Assembly (NCBI RefSeq): GCF_001643305.1
Contig: NZ_LSGW01000088.1
Coordinates: 1 to 64,000 of the forward strand
Direction: 5' to 3'
From: Aeromonas salmonicida subsp. salmonicida
Lineage (GTDB): Bacteria; Pseudomonadota; Gammaproteobacteria; Enterobacterales; Aeromonadaceae
DNA: 64,000 bases
Made by a program: the position numbers and the translations under genes. Each line of letters begins with the position of its first letter. Positions within the stretch are counted from its first letter, which is position 1. Below, in pieces: positions 18,331 to 27,585 of the stretch. Below the pieces are notes generated by a model, which made no database searches, was not told the DNA's origin, and saw nothing but the letters and a program-made list of their open reading frames with translations.

Positions 18331-18493
18331 AGCTCACAAAACCTTTTTGTTATTAATTGTTTGGCGAGGCCTACCATACTGACCTCGGGGTGACATCAAA
18401 TACCCCGAAAGCAATAAGCGACCCTCTTCTTGATCCATCGCAACATTATTTTTCCACAATGACCCATCAGGAGCCCTGTGCTCATGTCCATCG

Positions 18494-19162
18494 TCAGTTC
18501 AGGCTGACCCTGAGCGCCGCCGATACCGCCAGCGGGGTCAGGGTCAAAGCCCCCACCAGCATGGCGGCCAAAATAGCGAGCTGGCCAGCATAGGGCAAGC
18601 CCATCCCCGCCGCATCGATGGCGGAGGTGGCAAAAATCAGTACCGGAATATAGAGCGGCAGGATCAGCAGGCTCAGCAAGACACCGCCCTTGCGCAGCCC
18701 CACCGTCAGGGCGACGCCGACTGCCCCGAGCAGGCTCAGCACAGGGGTTCCCAGCGCCAGGGTCGCGACCACGGCCAGATAGGAGTTCATATCCAGTGAC
18801 AACAGGATGGCAAGCAGCGGTGAGATCAGCAGCAGTGGCAGCCCGGTCAGCAACCAGTGAGCGATCACTTTTGCCAGCGCCAGCAGCCCGAGGGGATGAG
18901 GCATCAGCATCATCTGCTCCAGCGACCCATCGCTGAAATCATCCCGAAACAGCCGCTCAAGGGAGAGCATCGCAGCCAGCAAGGCGGCCACCCAGATGAT
19001 ACCAGGGGCAATGCGAGCCAGCAGCTTGGGCTCAGGGCCTATGCCGAGGGGAAACAGGGTAATGACGATCAGGAAAAACCAGAGCGGGTTTAAAATGTCG
19101 GAGCGCTGGCGCAGAGCCATCAGCAACTCGCGGTGAATAAGCTGGATTACGGCGCGCAACAT
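18494..19162 (-). CDS. ccmB: Heme exporter permease CcmB
   Basis: Membrane permease of the CcmAB ABC transporter, which supplies the energy to release holo-CcmE. The 222-residue protein has six hydrophobic helices and the conserved N-terminal IHRELLMALRQRSDILNPLWFFL. The ATG at 19162 has AGGAG seven bases upstream, within the end of ccmA. A TTG one codon earlier is less likely. Confidence 0.94.
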   Translation of the reverse strand: MLRAVIQLIHRELLMALRQRSDILNPLWFFLIVITLFPLGIGPEPKLLARIAPGIIWVAALLAAMLSLERLFRDDFSDGSLEQMMLMPHPLGLLALAKVIAHWLLTGLPLLLISPLLAILLSLDMNSYLAVVATLALGTPVLSLLGAVGVALTVGLRKGGVLLSLLILPLYIPVLIFATSAIDAAGMGLPYAGQLAILAAMLVGALTLTPLAVSAALRVSLN

Positions 19163-19166
19163 CAAG

Positions 19167-19802
19167 CTACTCCTGCAGCAAAGGGGTCAGCGACAGGGTC
19201 TTCAACCGTCCCTGCATCAGAGTCATGTCCTGATGGGTGGTGAGGATCACCATACCTCCCCGCTCGGCGTGGGCCAGGAAGAGGCGTTCCAGTACCTTGA
19301 CCCCCTGCTTGTCGATGGCGGTAAAGGGCTCATCCAGGATCCAGAGCGCCGGTTTATCACTGAGCCAAAGCCTTGCCAGTGCCACCCGGCGCTGCTGACC
19401 GGCGGAGAGTTGCCCGCTGGGATTGTCCTCGAAACCGGCAAGCCCGACCTGGGCCAGCACTCGCCACAGATCCACCCCGGTTTGGGTCGGATGATGCAGT
19501 TTTTGATAGAAGGCGAGATTTTCGAGCGGTGTCAGCGCCGCCTTGACACCGGGCTGATGGCCCAGATAGAGCAGGTTGGCATGATATTCATCGCGACAGT
19601 GGCGGATATTTTCGCCATTCCAGCACACTTCACCGGCAAACGGCTGGGACAGACCCGTCAAGAGGCGCAACAGGCTGGTCTTGCCCACGCCATTGGGACC
19701 TTCAATCTGCACCAGATCGCCGGGAGCCACCGCAAAGGAGAGGTGTTCAAACAGAGTGCGATCTTCACGCACGCAGCTCAGATTGTTAACTTGAAGCAGC
19801 AT
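19167..19802 (-). CDS. ccmA: Heme exporter ATP-binding protein CcmA
   Basis: ATPase of the CcmAB transporter in cytochrome c maturation, 211 residues. Walker A is [14 protein letters not shown] (about 35-48), the ABC signature is [14 protein letters not shown], and Walker B is [14 protein letters not shown]. It is the first gene of the ccm cluster, has a good sigma-70 promoter about 50 bases upstream and is separated from the chemotaxis genes by a terminator. Confidence 0.95.
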   Translation of the reverse strand: MLLQVNNLSCVREDRTLFEHLSFAVAPGDLVQIEGPNGVGKTSLLRLLTGLSQPFAGEVCWNGENIRHCRDEYHANLLYLGHQPGVKAALTPLENLAFYQKLHHPTQTGVDLWRVLAQVGLAGFEDNPSGQLSAGQQRRVALARLWLSDKPALWILDEPFTAIDKQGVKVLERLFLAHAERGGMVILTTHQDMTLMQGRLKTLSLTPLLQE

Positions 19803-19848
19803 GAGGATGTAATCAGATGAAAAGAGGCGGCCTGCATATTAACACAGT

Positions 19849-19877
19849 ATTAGAATGCGTCTTTTCAAAGATGCCAA
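19849..19877 (-). promoter_or_regulatory. Sigma-70 promoter of the ccm operon
   Basis: TTGGCA, a 17-base spacer and TCTAAT on the minus strand, each hexamer matching five of six consensus bases. The predicted start is about 40 bases before the ccmA ATG. Confidence 0.65.
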
Positions 19878-19930
19878 TTATCAGCAGGATTTGTGGGGAA
19901 GATCCCGCCTTTTCGGTGCGCAAAGCGGGA

Positions 19931-19959
19931 GATGAAAATCAGGAAGGCGAGCGCCTTCC
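19931..19959 (-). terminator. Terminator at the end of the flagellar/chemotaxis cluster
   Basis: On the minus strand GGAAGGCG-CT-CGCCTTCC is followed by TGATTTTC. The stem is strong and the T-run modest. It lies just past the DUF2802 gene and separates the cluster from ccmA. Confidence 0.65.
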
Positions 19960-19966
19960 CGATGAT

Positions 19967-20356
19967 TTATGAGCGGCCTTTTCGCAATGAAATCAAGAGT
20001 TCAGCCTCGGCCTTTGGCAATTCGCACTCGTTCATGACCTCGTCGAGGTCGGCACCCAGCTCGACCATCTTGGCGGCACGGCTGTAAAGGCGGCGTTCCG
20101 GATCCTGCAGGGTCAGCTCCTGCTGGCGATCGTTGACCTGCTGCATGGCCCCTTCGACCGACTGCAAACGCTGGCCCATGCCGATGGCCCCCGTGTGCAG
20201 TTCCATCATCTGCTTCCGCAGACTCTCGAGCTGGCCTTGCAGCGTCTCCACCCTGGCCTCGGACTCTCGTTGACCACGTCGACTACTGATCACCCCGTAC
20301 AGGGCCAGCACCAACGCCAACAAGGACACCCCCAAGGCAGCTATTTCAATAATCAA
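19967..20356 (-). CDS. DUF2802 membrane-anchored coiled-coil protein
   Basis: A 129-residue protein with one N-terminal membrane helix (residues 4-23), a predicted coiled coil (about 28-85, rich in Glu/Gln/Arg), and a C-terminal helical segment (AAKMVELGADLDEVMNECELPKAEAELLISL) typical of DUF2802. The role is unknown. The same family follows cheW in the Pseudomonas flagellar cluster, which suggests a link to motility or polar organisation. The start appears to be TTG at 20356, with AAAGG seven bases upstream; no ATG fits. It is the last gene of the cluster, 15 bases after cheW. Confidence 0.8.
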   Translation of the reverse strand: MIIEIAALGVSLLALVLALYGVISSRRGQRESEARVETLQGQLESLRKQMMELHTGAIGMGQRLQSVEGAMQQVNDRQQELTLQDPERRLYSRAAKMVELGADLDEVMNECELPKAEAELLISLRKGRS

Positions 20357-20371
20357 AACATCACCTTTCTA

Positions 20372-20860
20372 TCAGAGGGAACCAATATCTTCCCACTCTT
20401 CATCGGAGAGCAGCTTGTTCAGATCGACCAGGATCAGCAGTTGACCATCACGGTTGCTGACACCCTGAATGAACTTGGCGCTCTCTTCGGTACCCACCGC
20501 AGGGGCGGCATCAATCTCGGAGGAACGCAGATAGACCACCTCGGCCACACTGTCGACCATGATACCAATCACCTGCTTCTCCGCCTCGATGATGACGATG
20601 CGCGAGTTCTCGCTCACATCGCCGGAAGGCAGGCCGAAACGGGAACGTGTGTCGATGACGGTCACCACATTGCCGCGCAGGTTGATGATACCCAGCACAT
20701 ACTCGGGCGCACCCGGCACAGGGGCGATTTCGGTGTAGCGCAACACCTCCTGCACCTGCATCACGTTGATGCCGTAGGTTTCATTTTCCAGCTGGAAGGT
20801 GACCCATTGCAGCACTTCATCTTCGGCCAGATTCTGTGCAATATTGCGCTTTTCTGTCAT
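20372..20860 (-). CDS. cheW: Chemotaxis coupling protein CheW
   Basis: Adaptor that links chemoreceptors to the CheA kinase in polar arrays. The 162-residue protein is a single CheW domain: VLQWVTFQLENETYGINVMQVQEVLRYTEIAPVPGAPEYVLGIINLRGNVVTVIDTRSRFGL. The ATG at 20860 has AAGGA eight bases upstream. The longer open frame is not supported. It follows parP by about 70 bases. Confidence 0.95.
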   Translation of the reverse strand: MTEKRNIAQNLAEDEVLQWVTFQLENETYGINVMQVQEVLRYTEIAPVPGAPEYVLGIINLRGNVVTVIDTRSRFGLPSGDVSENSRIVIIEAEKQVIGIMVDSVAEVVYLRSSEIDAAPAVGTEESAKFIQGVSNRDGQLLILVDLNKLLSDEEWEDIGSL

Positions 20861-20929
20861 GTTTTTATTCCTTTTATGAAAACGTCTACTGGTAAAACTA
20901 GCAATAAAACAGCACAAGTGCAGAAGTTA

Positions 20930-21802
20930 TCAGCGACCTTCTATGTTGACCCCGCGCTCCAGCAGCAGGAGCAATTCCCTGACATGCAGCAGGGCGCACA
21001 TCTTCTCCTTGACCATGCCAGCCAGCCAGGGGCGTTTACCCTCCTGATGACGCCATTTGACCTGATCACGATGCAATAACTCTGTGCCTTTCAGATGATG
21101 GCAGGCGAGCCCCCAGGGAGATTCACCCAACATGATCAGATACTTGTAATCCGGTATCTCCAGATGCTGACCCGGCATCACCCACTGCGCGGTATCCACC
21201 ACGTTCATCTTCTGCTCGCGGGAAGTCATGATGCCACGATACCAGTCGGGCTGACCAAACAGCGACGAGACTTCGCCCATCTGATGGATCCCGCCGAGCT
21301 CGGTCAGGGGCACTGCAAAGGTGACGCCAGCAACTTCGAAGAACAGCGCCTGAAATTCCTTGCCGGTATCGATGTTTTCCCAGATCGATGGTGCCACCTC
21401 TTCTTGAGGCGTCAGCTCTACCGTCGTTTCTGTCATCACCAGCGTTGACGGTTCGACCACCGCCGGGGCCGGCATCTCCTCTGGCCAGACAGGCTCAACC
21501 GGCAACAAGGCATCTTCAGCCTCGATCTGCAAGGGCTCGCTGATGACCTCTTCATGGCTCAGGGCATCCATTTCAAACTGCACCTGACCCACCTGGGCGA
21601 GCAACTCGCTCAGCTGTTCGAGCCGTTCATCCGCTTCCAGATAGGGTTGAACGACTACCTCGGGAGCAGCAAGAGGCTGGCGTTGCAACAAGATCACGGG
21701 CGCAGGTTCAAGCTCTTCTGACGGCTCCGTCAGCAGGACCTCATCCAGCAACAGGGAATGGAAGTAATCATCCATTGCCCTCACTTGAGTTGTGTCTCTC
21801 AT
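20930..21802 (-). CDS. parP: ParP-like chemotaxis protein with C-terminal CheW-like (AIF) domain
   Basis: A 290-residue protein: a variable, acidic and Pro-rich N-terminal half (1-150) and a CheW-like domain (about 155-280; FQALFFEVAGVTFAVPLTELGGIHQMGEV). In Vibrio, ParP binds CheA and the polar ATPase ParC and keeps chemotaxis arrays at the old pole. Gene order (parC-parP-cheW) and architecture fit that system. The start overlaps the parC stop (ATGA), with GAGG seven bases upstream. The symbol rests on architecture and context, not on a full alignment. Confidence 0.82.
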   Translation of the reverse strand: MRDTTQVRAMDDYFHSLLLDEVLLTEPSEELEPAPVILLQRQPLAAPEVVVQPYLEADERLEQLSELLAQVGQVQFEMDALSHEEVISEPLQIEAEDALLPVEPVWPEEMPAPAVVEPSTLVMTETTVELTPQEEVAPSIWENIDTGKEFQALFFEVAGVTFAVPLTELGGIHQMGEVSSLFGQPDWYRGIMTSREQKMNVVDTAQWVMPGQHLEIPDYKYLIMLGESPWGLACHHLKGTELLHRDQVKWRHQEGKRPWLAGMVKEKMCALLHVRELLLLLERGVNIEGR

Positions 21803-22593
21803 GATGTCACCTCATGAGCACGTTGACGCTCCTGGGCATCAAGATAGTTGAGCAAAGTCTCATAGGCATAAGTGCCGCGGCTGCTCGGCGAATAAATAGA
21901 AGGGGGAATGTGGAGCAAACTGGCATCCCGAAACTTGGTATCGATGGGGATGACGGCGTTCCATACGGCATCGCCATGTTGTTCCTTGATGGACTTCAGG
22001 GTCATCAGGGAGGCGCGGGTTCGCTTGTCAAACATGGTGGGGATCACGGTGAAGCGGAACTTCTCCCGCTTGGAGCGTTGCATGATTTCGAAAGTTTTCA
22101 TCATCCGCTCCAGCCCCTTGAGCGCCAGAAATTCGGTTTGTACCGGTACCAGTATCCGATCACAGGCCGCCAGAGCGTTGACCATCATGACGCCCAACAC
22201 CGGCGGACAATCGATGAGCACATAGTCATACTGATCCTGAATACGCAGCAGGGCACGCTTGATCACCAATCCCATCCCTTCCCGGTTTCCCATCACCCGA
22301 TCCAGGGTAGCCAATGTGATGGAAGCCGGCAGAAGATGGATATTTTCGAATTTGGTTCTCAGCGTCAGTTTATTGACCAGCTCGGCAGTAGGTTTGGCAG
22401 CCTGAAACAACTCATAGAGAGTGCCGTCCAGCCGGTCTGAATCAAAGTCGAGATATGCAGTCAGGGAAGCATGGGGGTCAGTGTCAATCAATAGCACACG
22501 CTGTCCACGCTGAGCCAGAATACCGGCTAACGAGACTACTGTGGTGGTTTTACCGACCCCACCTTTTTGGTTGGCAACCGTCCAAACAATCAC
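21799..22593 (-). CDS. parC: ParA-family ATPase ParC, polar chemotaxis array positioning
   Basis: A 264-residue ParA/MinD-type ATPase. The deviant Walker A is KGGVGKTT (about 10-17), followed by LIDTDPHAS (switch I region) and YVLIDCPPVLG (Walker B). Such proteins next to cheW and parP direct chemotaxis arrays to the cell pole in Vibrio; Pseudomonas has an orphan ParA at the same locus. The start is GTG with AGGA eight bases upstream. This is not topoisomerase IV subunit A, which shares the name parC. A chromosome-partition ParA is unlikely because no parB follows. Confidence 0.85.
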   Translation of the reverse strand: MIVWTVANQKGGVGKTTTVVSLAGILAQRGQRVLLIDTDPHASLTAYLDFDSDRLDGTLYELFQAAKPTAELVNKLTLRTKFENIHLLPASITLATLDRVMGNREGMGLVIKRALLRIQDQYDYVLIDCPPVLGVMMVNALAACDRILVPVQTEFLALKGLERMMKTFEIMQRSKREKFRFTVIPTMFDKRTRASLMTLKSIKEQHGDAVWNAVIPIDTKFRDASLLHIPPSIYSPSSRGTYAYETLLNYLDAQERQRAHEVTS

Positions 22594-22597
22594 TGTA

Positions 22598-23515
22598 TCA
22601 ATCCTGCCTTGTTGTTATACGTATGCCACCACCTGGCAGAGTGATCACCTTGACCTCGCCTGCCTCGACTGCCTGTTGCACTGCGGGAACCGGCTCCACC
22701 GTCACAGGCTTGACAGGAGCGGGGGCGGGTGGCACCCAGGCGAACTTGGAAATAGCGACCACCACCTTGCGATTCTGTAAACGCCCCTGCTCGCTGTCAT
22801 TCCCGGCAAAGGGAGAAAACTCGCCATAGGCCTCGTAAGCAAGCCGCTGGGGGGCAACCCCCTTGGCGATGAGAGCCGTGAGCACGGCCTCCGCTCTTGC
22901 CGCTGACAACGTCCAGTTTGAGCGGAAAATTTCATTATTTATCTGCTGGTTATCTGTGTAGCCTCGCACTCTCACATAGTTATCGACCGGTTTGAGAATA
23001 CTTGAAAGAGTATTGAGCACAGGCTCGGCATTAGTGCTCATAAAGGCACTGCCACTACCAAACAAGAGTCCAGAGCTCAGCTCTACCGTCAACCAGTTGT
23101 CATCCAGCGTGAGCTTGACTACCCCCGCCTCCACCAGTGAGCCCATGTTTTCCTGCAATTGGGTATCTATCGTCGCAAGAGTCGTACCATCTTGCTTGAT
23201 GGGAACACCAGAGATGGGAGCAATCGAAGGAGAGTCTTGTCTGGCACTCTCCAGCACTGCAGATGCGGCAGAGACCTCGCCGTTCAACAGGGATGTCCCC
23301 AGCCCTTCCAGCAAGCCATCGCTGCGTGGCGGCATGACATTGAAAGCCTGAGTCATGCCATCAATGACGGCGCGATACTTGTCTTTGTTGACCAGCGCCA
23401 CCGAGTAGAGCACCACGAACAGAGCAAAGATCAGCGTCATATAGTCGGCATAGGAAACCAGCCATCGATCGAGGTGCTCTCGACCTTGCAGGTGCAAACG
23501 ATAGCGCTTGCGCAT
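22598..23515 (-). CDS. motD: Flagellar stator protein MotD (MotB family)
   Basis: Stator subunit of 305 residues that anchors the motor to peptidoglycan. The single membrane helix carries the ion-binding Asp24 in SYADYMTLIFALFVVLYS, followed by a plug region. The OmpA-like peptidoglycan-binding domain (about 155-260) includes VRGYTDNQQINNEIFRSNWTLSAARA and NRKVVV. Location between cheB and the ParA gene matches Pseudomonas motC-motD; Aeromonas literature may use pomA/pomB-type names. Whether protons or sodium drive it cannot be read from this sequence. Confidence 0.88.
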   Translation of the reverse strand: MRKRYRLHLQGREHLDRWLVSYADYMTLIFALFVVLYSVALVNKDKYRAVIDGMTQAFNVMPPRSDGLLEGLGTSLLNGEVSAASAVLESARQDSPSIAPISGVPIKQDGTTLATIDTQLQENMGSLVEAGVVKLTLDDNWLTVELSSGLLFGSGSAFMSTNAEPVLNTLSSILKPVDNYVRVRGYTDNQQINNEIFRSNWTLSAARAEAVLTALIAKGVAPQRLAYEAYGEFSPFAGNDSEQGRLQNRKVVVAISKFAWVPPAPAPVKPVTVEPVPAVQQAVEAGEVKVITLPGGGIRITTRQD

Positions 23516-23517
23516 GG

Positions 23518-24255
23518 CTACTCTCCTTTCAGATAAGCCTTCAACCGCCGTTCAACCTGCGGGCCATTTTCGCCGTGAGCAATCGCCATCAAACCTTCCA
23601 GCGTCATCTCCTGAAACAGAGCGTAATGATAGTGAAAGGCGCGCAGACGATTGGCAATCGGTAAATAAAAGAGGTTGGCAAATCCGACCCCATAGATGGT
23701 GGCAACAAAGGCAACGGCAATTCCGGCACCAAGAGCTGCGGGATCTTCCAGATTGAACATGGCCTGGATCAGACCTATCACTGCACCTATGATGCCAATG
23801 GTCGGACTATATCCCCCCATCGCCTCAAAGACCCGGGCGGAGTGCTCGTTGCGCTCCTGCTCGATATCGATGTCCGCTTCCAGCAACATGCGGATATCCT
23901 CTATCGATACCCCGTCCACTATCATGGTGAGGCCCTGACGGGTGAACTCGTCACTCTCCTGATCGGCCTGATTTTCCAGCGCCAACAGTCCCTGCTGACG
24001 GGCAAACACAGCCCATCCCTGCAGCCGCTCGGCTTGATTGAGCAGATCCCAGGCAGGAGGGAGCAACATCCAGCGCAACTGCCTGATTGCTTCAAGCAGA
24101 TATTTGCGTGGTGTCTGCAAAATGACCGCGCCCCAGGTGCCACCAACCACGATGACAAAGGCAGGGCCATCGAGCAGGGTGAGCAGGGTGCCGCCATGCC
24201 ACAACTGGGCAATGGCAATGGCTCCCAACGCCAGGATCAGGCCGAACATACCCAT
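23518..24255 (-). CDS. motC: Flagellar stator protein MotC (MotA family)
   Basis: Ion-channel stator subunit of 245 residues with four membrane helices (about 3-20, 28-46, 145-168, 180-200). The cytoplasmic loop holds charged residues that act on FliG (around EQERNEHSARVFE), followed by the conserved GGYSPTIGIIGAVIGLI with the functional Pro. It is two bases upstream of motD and follows cheB by two bases, so the three are in one transcript. Confidence 0.88.
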   Translation of the reverse strand: MGMFGLILALGAIAIAQLWHGGTLLTLLDGPAFVIVVGGTWGAVILQTPRKYLLEAIRQLRWMLLPPAWDLLNQAERLQGWAVFARQQGLLALENQADQESDEFTRQGLTMIVDGVSIEDIRMLLEADIDIEQERNEHSARVFEAMGGYSPTIGIIGAVIGLIQAMFNLEDPAALGAGIAVAFVATIYGVGFANLFYLPIANRLRAFHYHYALFQEMTLEGLMAIAHGENGPQVERRLKAYLKGE

Positions 24256-24257
24256 CT

Positions 24258-25373
24258 TTAGCGACCCAGCTCAACCAGAATACGCTGTGCCACCCGATCC
24301 AGCGGCAGTGATTCAGTGGCGATACCCGCCTTGGCGACGGCTTGCGGCATACCATATACGACACAGGACGCTTCATCCTGAGCCCAGATGGTAGAGCCCT
24401 GCTCCTTGAGCAGGCGAGCGCCATCTCGGCCATCGGCCCCCATGCCGGTCAATACGATGGCAAGCACCTTGTCGGCATAGGTTTTGGCTGCTGAAGCAAA
24501 GGTAATATCGACACAAGGCTTGTAGTTGACCTTGTCGTTACCCTCGACAATCCGGATTCGGGCTCCGACACCACGCCCTTCCAGCAGCATCTGCTTGCCA
24601 CCGGGCGCCAGATAGGCATGGCCGGGTTTGAGCACATCACCATCTTCCGCCTCTTTGACCCCGATCTGGCACAGGCCATTGAGACGAGCGGCAAAGGCGG
24701 CGGTAAAGGTCGCCGGCATATGCTGGATAAGCAATATGGGGTGAGGAAAATCAGCGGGCAGCTTGGTCAACACATTTTGCAGTGCAACCGGGCCGCCGGT
24801 GGAGGTACCGATAGCCACCAACTGATAAGTCTTGCCACTGCGCTTGAACGCCACCGCCGGCACACTCCGCTGTGGCTCGGCCTGACGATCACCAGGACGT
24901 GACAGCGAACTGCCCAATGGGCTGCGAGCAGCAGGTTCCGGCGCTTTGACTCGAGCCGGTGCCACCATCAGGAAGCGCTTGCGCGAAATATCCTTGACCC
25001 GTTGTTGCAACAGCCGGATCGCCTCATCCTTGTCACGGGCAATGTCTTCAAATTTCTTGGGCAGAAAGTCGAGAGCACCGGCATCCAGCGCATCGAGCGT
25101 GGCCTTGGCCCCTTCATGGGTCAGAGAGGAGAACATCAGGATCGGAGTGGGACACTTGGCCATGATCTCGCGTACGGCGCTGATGCCATCCATCACGGGC
25201 ATCTCTATGTCCATGGTGATCACATCAGGCCGCAGAGCCAGCGCTTTGTCTACTGCCTCCCGTCCATTTTGGGCCGTGTCTATCACCGTCAGCATGGGAT
25301 CCTGATTGATGATTTCACTGACCCGGCGGCGGAAGAAGCTCGAATCGTCGACAACTAGTACCTTGACTGCCAT
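24258..25373 (-). CDS. cheB: Chemotaxis response regulator protein-glutamate methylesterase CheB
   Basis: Removes methyl groups from (and deamidates) chemoreceptors when phosphorylated by CheA. The 371-residue protein has a receiver domain (phosphorylated Asp55 in [13 protein letters not shown]), an Arg/Pro-rich linker, and the methylesterase domain with catalytic Ser in IGTSTGGP, His in IQHMPATFT and Asp in [12 protein letters not shown]. The ATG at 25373 gives the usual N-terminus [16 protein letters not shown] at 25409 adjoining the cheA stop is an alternative. No cheR lies nearby. Confidence 0.95.
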   Translation of the reverse strand: MAVKVLVVDDSSFFRRRVSEIINQDPMLTVIDTAQNGREAVDKALALRPDVITMDIEMPVMDGISAVREIMAKCPTPILMFSSLTHEGAKATLDALDAGALDFLPKKFEDIARDKDEAIRLLQQRVKDISRKRFLMVAPARVKAPEPAARSPLGSSLSRPGDRQAEPQRSVPAVAFKRSGKTYQLVAIGTSTGGPVALQNVLTKLPADFPHPILLIQHMPATFTAAFAARLNGLCQIGVKEAEDGDVLKPGHAYLAPGGKQMLLEGRGVGARIRIVEGNDKVNYKPCVDITFASAAKTYADKVLAIVLTGMGADGRDGARLLKEQGSTIWAQDEASCVVYGMPQAVAKAGIATESLPLDRVAQRILVELGR

Positions 25374-25405
25374 TGTTATTTTTCTAACTCCTTGGGCCTG
25401 AGCTA

Positions 25406-27574
25406 TCAATGTCTACGCGCATACGCTTTGAGCAGACTCGGCACATCCAGAATGAGTGCGATACCACCATCACTGGTGATAGTGGCCCCGGCCATGCCAG
25501 GGGTTCCTTGCAGCAGGTTGTCCAGCGGCTTGATCACCACCTCTTCCTGACCAATCAGGTTATCCACGACAAAACCTATCTGCTGGGTGCCAATCTGCAC
25601 TATCACCACATGGCCCGTATCCTGCCGTGATTTCTTGTTCGTCCCTTTCACCAGCCACTTGTGCAGGTAAAAGAGCGGAATGGCCTTGTCACGCACTATG
25701 ATAGTGAGCTGACCATCCACCACGTTGGCCTTTTTGAGGTCCAGATGGAAAATCTCGTTCACACACCCCAGCGGCAAGGCAAACGTCTGTTCACCCACTT
25801 CCACCATCAGCGTCGGCAAGATCGCCAGCGTCAAAGGCACCTTGATCTCGAGGCGGGTCCCTTTACCCCAGGTTGAATCGATATAGACGGAGCCATTCAG
25901 GCTCACAATACTGGTTTTCACCACATCCATACCGACACCACGGCCTGAAATATCGGATATCTCTGACTTGGTAGAGAAACCAGGCGCAAAAATCAGGTTG
26001 TAGGCATCGTTGTCACTCATACGAGCCGCACTGTCTGCATCCAGCACACCACGACTGATGGCGATGGACTTGAGCTTCTCCGGATCCATGCCGGCACCAT
26101 CATCCTCGATACAAAGCAGGATGTGGTCACCCTGCTGGGAGGCACTCAGGGTAATGGTGCCCTGACGTGGCTTGCCCGCTTTTTCACGAACATCCGGCAT
26201 CTCTACCCCATGGTCACAGGAGTTGCGTACCAAGTGAACCAGCGGATCGGCCAGGGCCTCGACCAGGTTTTTATCCAGGTCAGTCTCTTCCCCGACCATC
26301 ACCAGCTCAATGTCTTTCTTGAGAGTGCGGGCCAGATCGCGCACGACGCGCGGGAAGCGACCAAATACTTTTTTGATGGGCTGCATGCGGGTTTTCATTA
26401 CCGCGCCTTGCAGATCGGCCGTCACCACGTCCAGATTGGCAACCGCTTTTGACATGTCTTCATCGTTGCTGGCGATGCCGAGGCTCACCAGACGATTACG
26501 AACCAGCACCAGCTCACCCACCATGTTCATGATGACGTCCAATGTCTTGGTATCTACCCGAACCGTGGTATCGCTTTGCACTGCATTTTCTGCCGGTGCT
26601 GACGGTTGTTTGACGGGGGCTGGGGCCGGTTTTGCGGCAACAGCCGGCGCGGCGGCGGGTTTTGGTGCAGGCGCAGGCGTCGGCTTGGCCGCAGGGGCTG
26701 CGCTCACCGGAGCTGCTGGTGTTGGGGCGGCTGCTACCGGTGCAGCAGGTGGCGTGATACTGGTTTTCGGTCCCTGGCCACGACCATGCAGCTCATCAAG
26801 CAGACGCTCGAACTCATCGTCATCGATAAGTTCGTCGACTTCTTTTTGTACCGACGTCAAAGGGTTGACCTCGAGGGCGCCGCTATGCTGACCCTGACCA
26901 TGCAACTGGTCGAGCAAGGCTTCGAACTCGTCGTCGGTGATGTCACCGGTGCCGGTCAATATGGAATTGGCAACCGGGGTCGGCGCCCCGCCAGCACCAT
27001 GCAATTCATCGAGCAAACGCTCGAACTCATCGGCAGAGATTTCATCGATGGAGCCGCCACCATTGACGGGCAATGGTGCAGCAACCGTCTCGGGTTCGGA
27101 AACCATGACAGCAGTCTCAACCAGTTCTTCCCCATGGGCAGGGGCATTATTGCCAGCGGAGGCAGTCAGCAGCTGCTCTTGCCCCTCGGGCTTGCAGAGC
27201 TCATGCAGATCATGCAGGATTTCGGCGGATGCAGGGCTTGGTGGTTCGCGATTCTGCACCTGGGCAAACATCACATTGATGGCGTCCAGTGCCTGCAAAA
27301 TAACATCCATCAACTCGGCAGTGACGGTTCGCTTGCCATTGCGCAAGATGTCGAACACGTTTTCGGCACCGTGACAGACGTCTACCAATTCTCCCAGAGA
27401 GAGAAAACCGGCGCCGCCTTTAACGGTATGAAAGCCTCGAAATATGGCATTCAACAGATTCTTGTCATCGGGTCGCTTTTCCAAGTCGACCAGTTGTTCG
27501 GACAACTGTTCCAATATTTCGGATGCTTCGACCAAAAAGTCTTGCAGTATGTCTTCATCAACTTCGAAGGCCAT
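25406..27574 (-). CDS. cheA: Chemotaxis histidine kinase CheA
   Basis: Central kinase of 722 residues. P1 has the phosphorylated His49 in [10 protein letters not shown]. The region from about 170 to 270 carries three copies of a D-D-E-F-E-x-L-L-D-x-L-H-G motif (181-193, 214-226, 252-264) where P2 would be expected, then an Ala/Pro-rich linker to about 330. P3 dimerisation ([14 protein letters not shown]), P4 ATPase (N-box [14 protein letters not shown]-boxes DDGAGMD and GRGVGMDVV) and the CheW-like P5 follow. It phosphorylates CheY and CheB. The start has GGAG six bases upstream. Confidence 0.95.
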   Translation of the reverse strand: MAFEVDEDILQDFLVEASEILEQLSEQLVDLEKRPDDKNLLNAIFRGFHTVKGGAGFLSLGELVDVCHGAENVFDILRNGKRTVTAELMDVILQALDAINVMFAQVQNREPPSPASAEILHDLHELCKPEGQEQLLTASAGNNAPAHGEELVETAVMVSEPETVAAPLPVNGGGSIDEISADEFERLLDELHGAGGAPTPVANSILTGTGDITDDEFEALLDQLHGQGQHSGALEVNPLTSVQKEVDELIDDDEFERLLDELHGRGQGPKTSITPPAAPVAAAPTPAAPVSAAPAAKPTPAPAPKPAAAPAVAAKPAPAPVKQPSAPAENAVQSDTTVRVDTKTLDVIMNMVGELVLVRNRLVSLGIASNDEDMSKAVANLDVVTADLQGAVMKTRMQPIKKVFGRFPRVVRDLARTLKKDIELVMVGEETDLDKNLVEALADPLVHLVRNSCDHGVEMPDVREKAGKPRQGTITLSASQQGDHILLCIEDDGAGMDPEKLKSIAISRGVLDADSAARMSDNDAYNLIFAPGFSTKSEISDISGRGVGMDVVKTSIVSLNGSVYIDSTWGKGTRLEIKVPLTLAILPTLMVEVGEQTFALPLGCVNEIFHLDLKKANVVDGQLTIIVRDKAIPLFYLHKWLVKGTNKKSRQDTGHVVIVQIGTQQIGFVVDNLIGQEEVVIKPLDNLLQGTPGMAGATITSDGGIALILDVPSLLKAYARRH
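26783..27034 (-). repeat. Three-copy acidic motif repeat in the CheA linker
   Basis: Copies of [12 protein letters not shown]-type sequence occur at 26996-27034, 26897-26935 and 26783-26821, spaced by 20-25 residues of unrelated sequence. They may be docking motifs, for example for ParP or CheY. Confidence 0.8.
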
Positions 27575-27585
27575 GCGTCACTCCA

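Noticed and set aside
26590-26760. Ala/Pro-rich repeat in cheA as a recombination hotspot or frameshift
   Set aside because: It is an ordinary low-complexity linker, in frame, between CheA domains.
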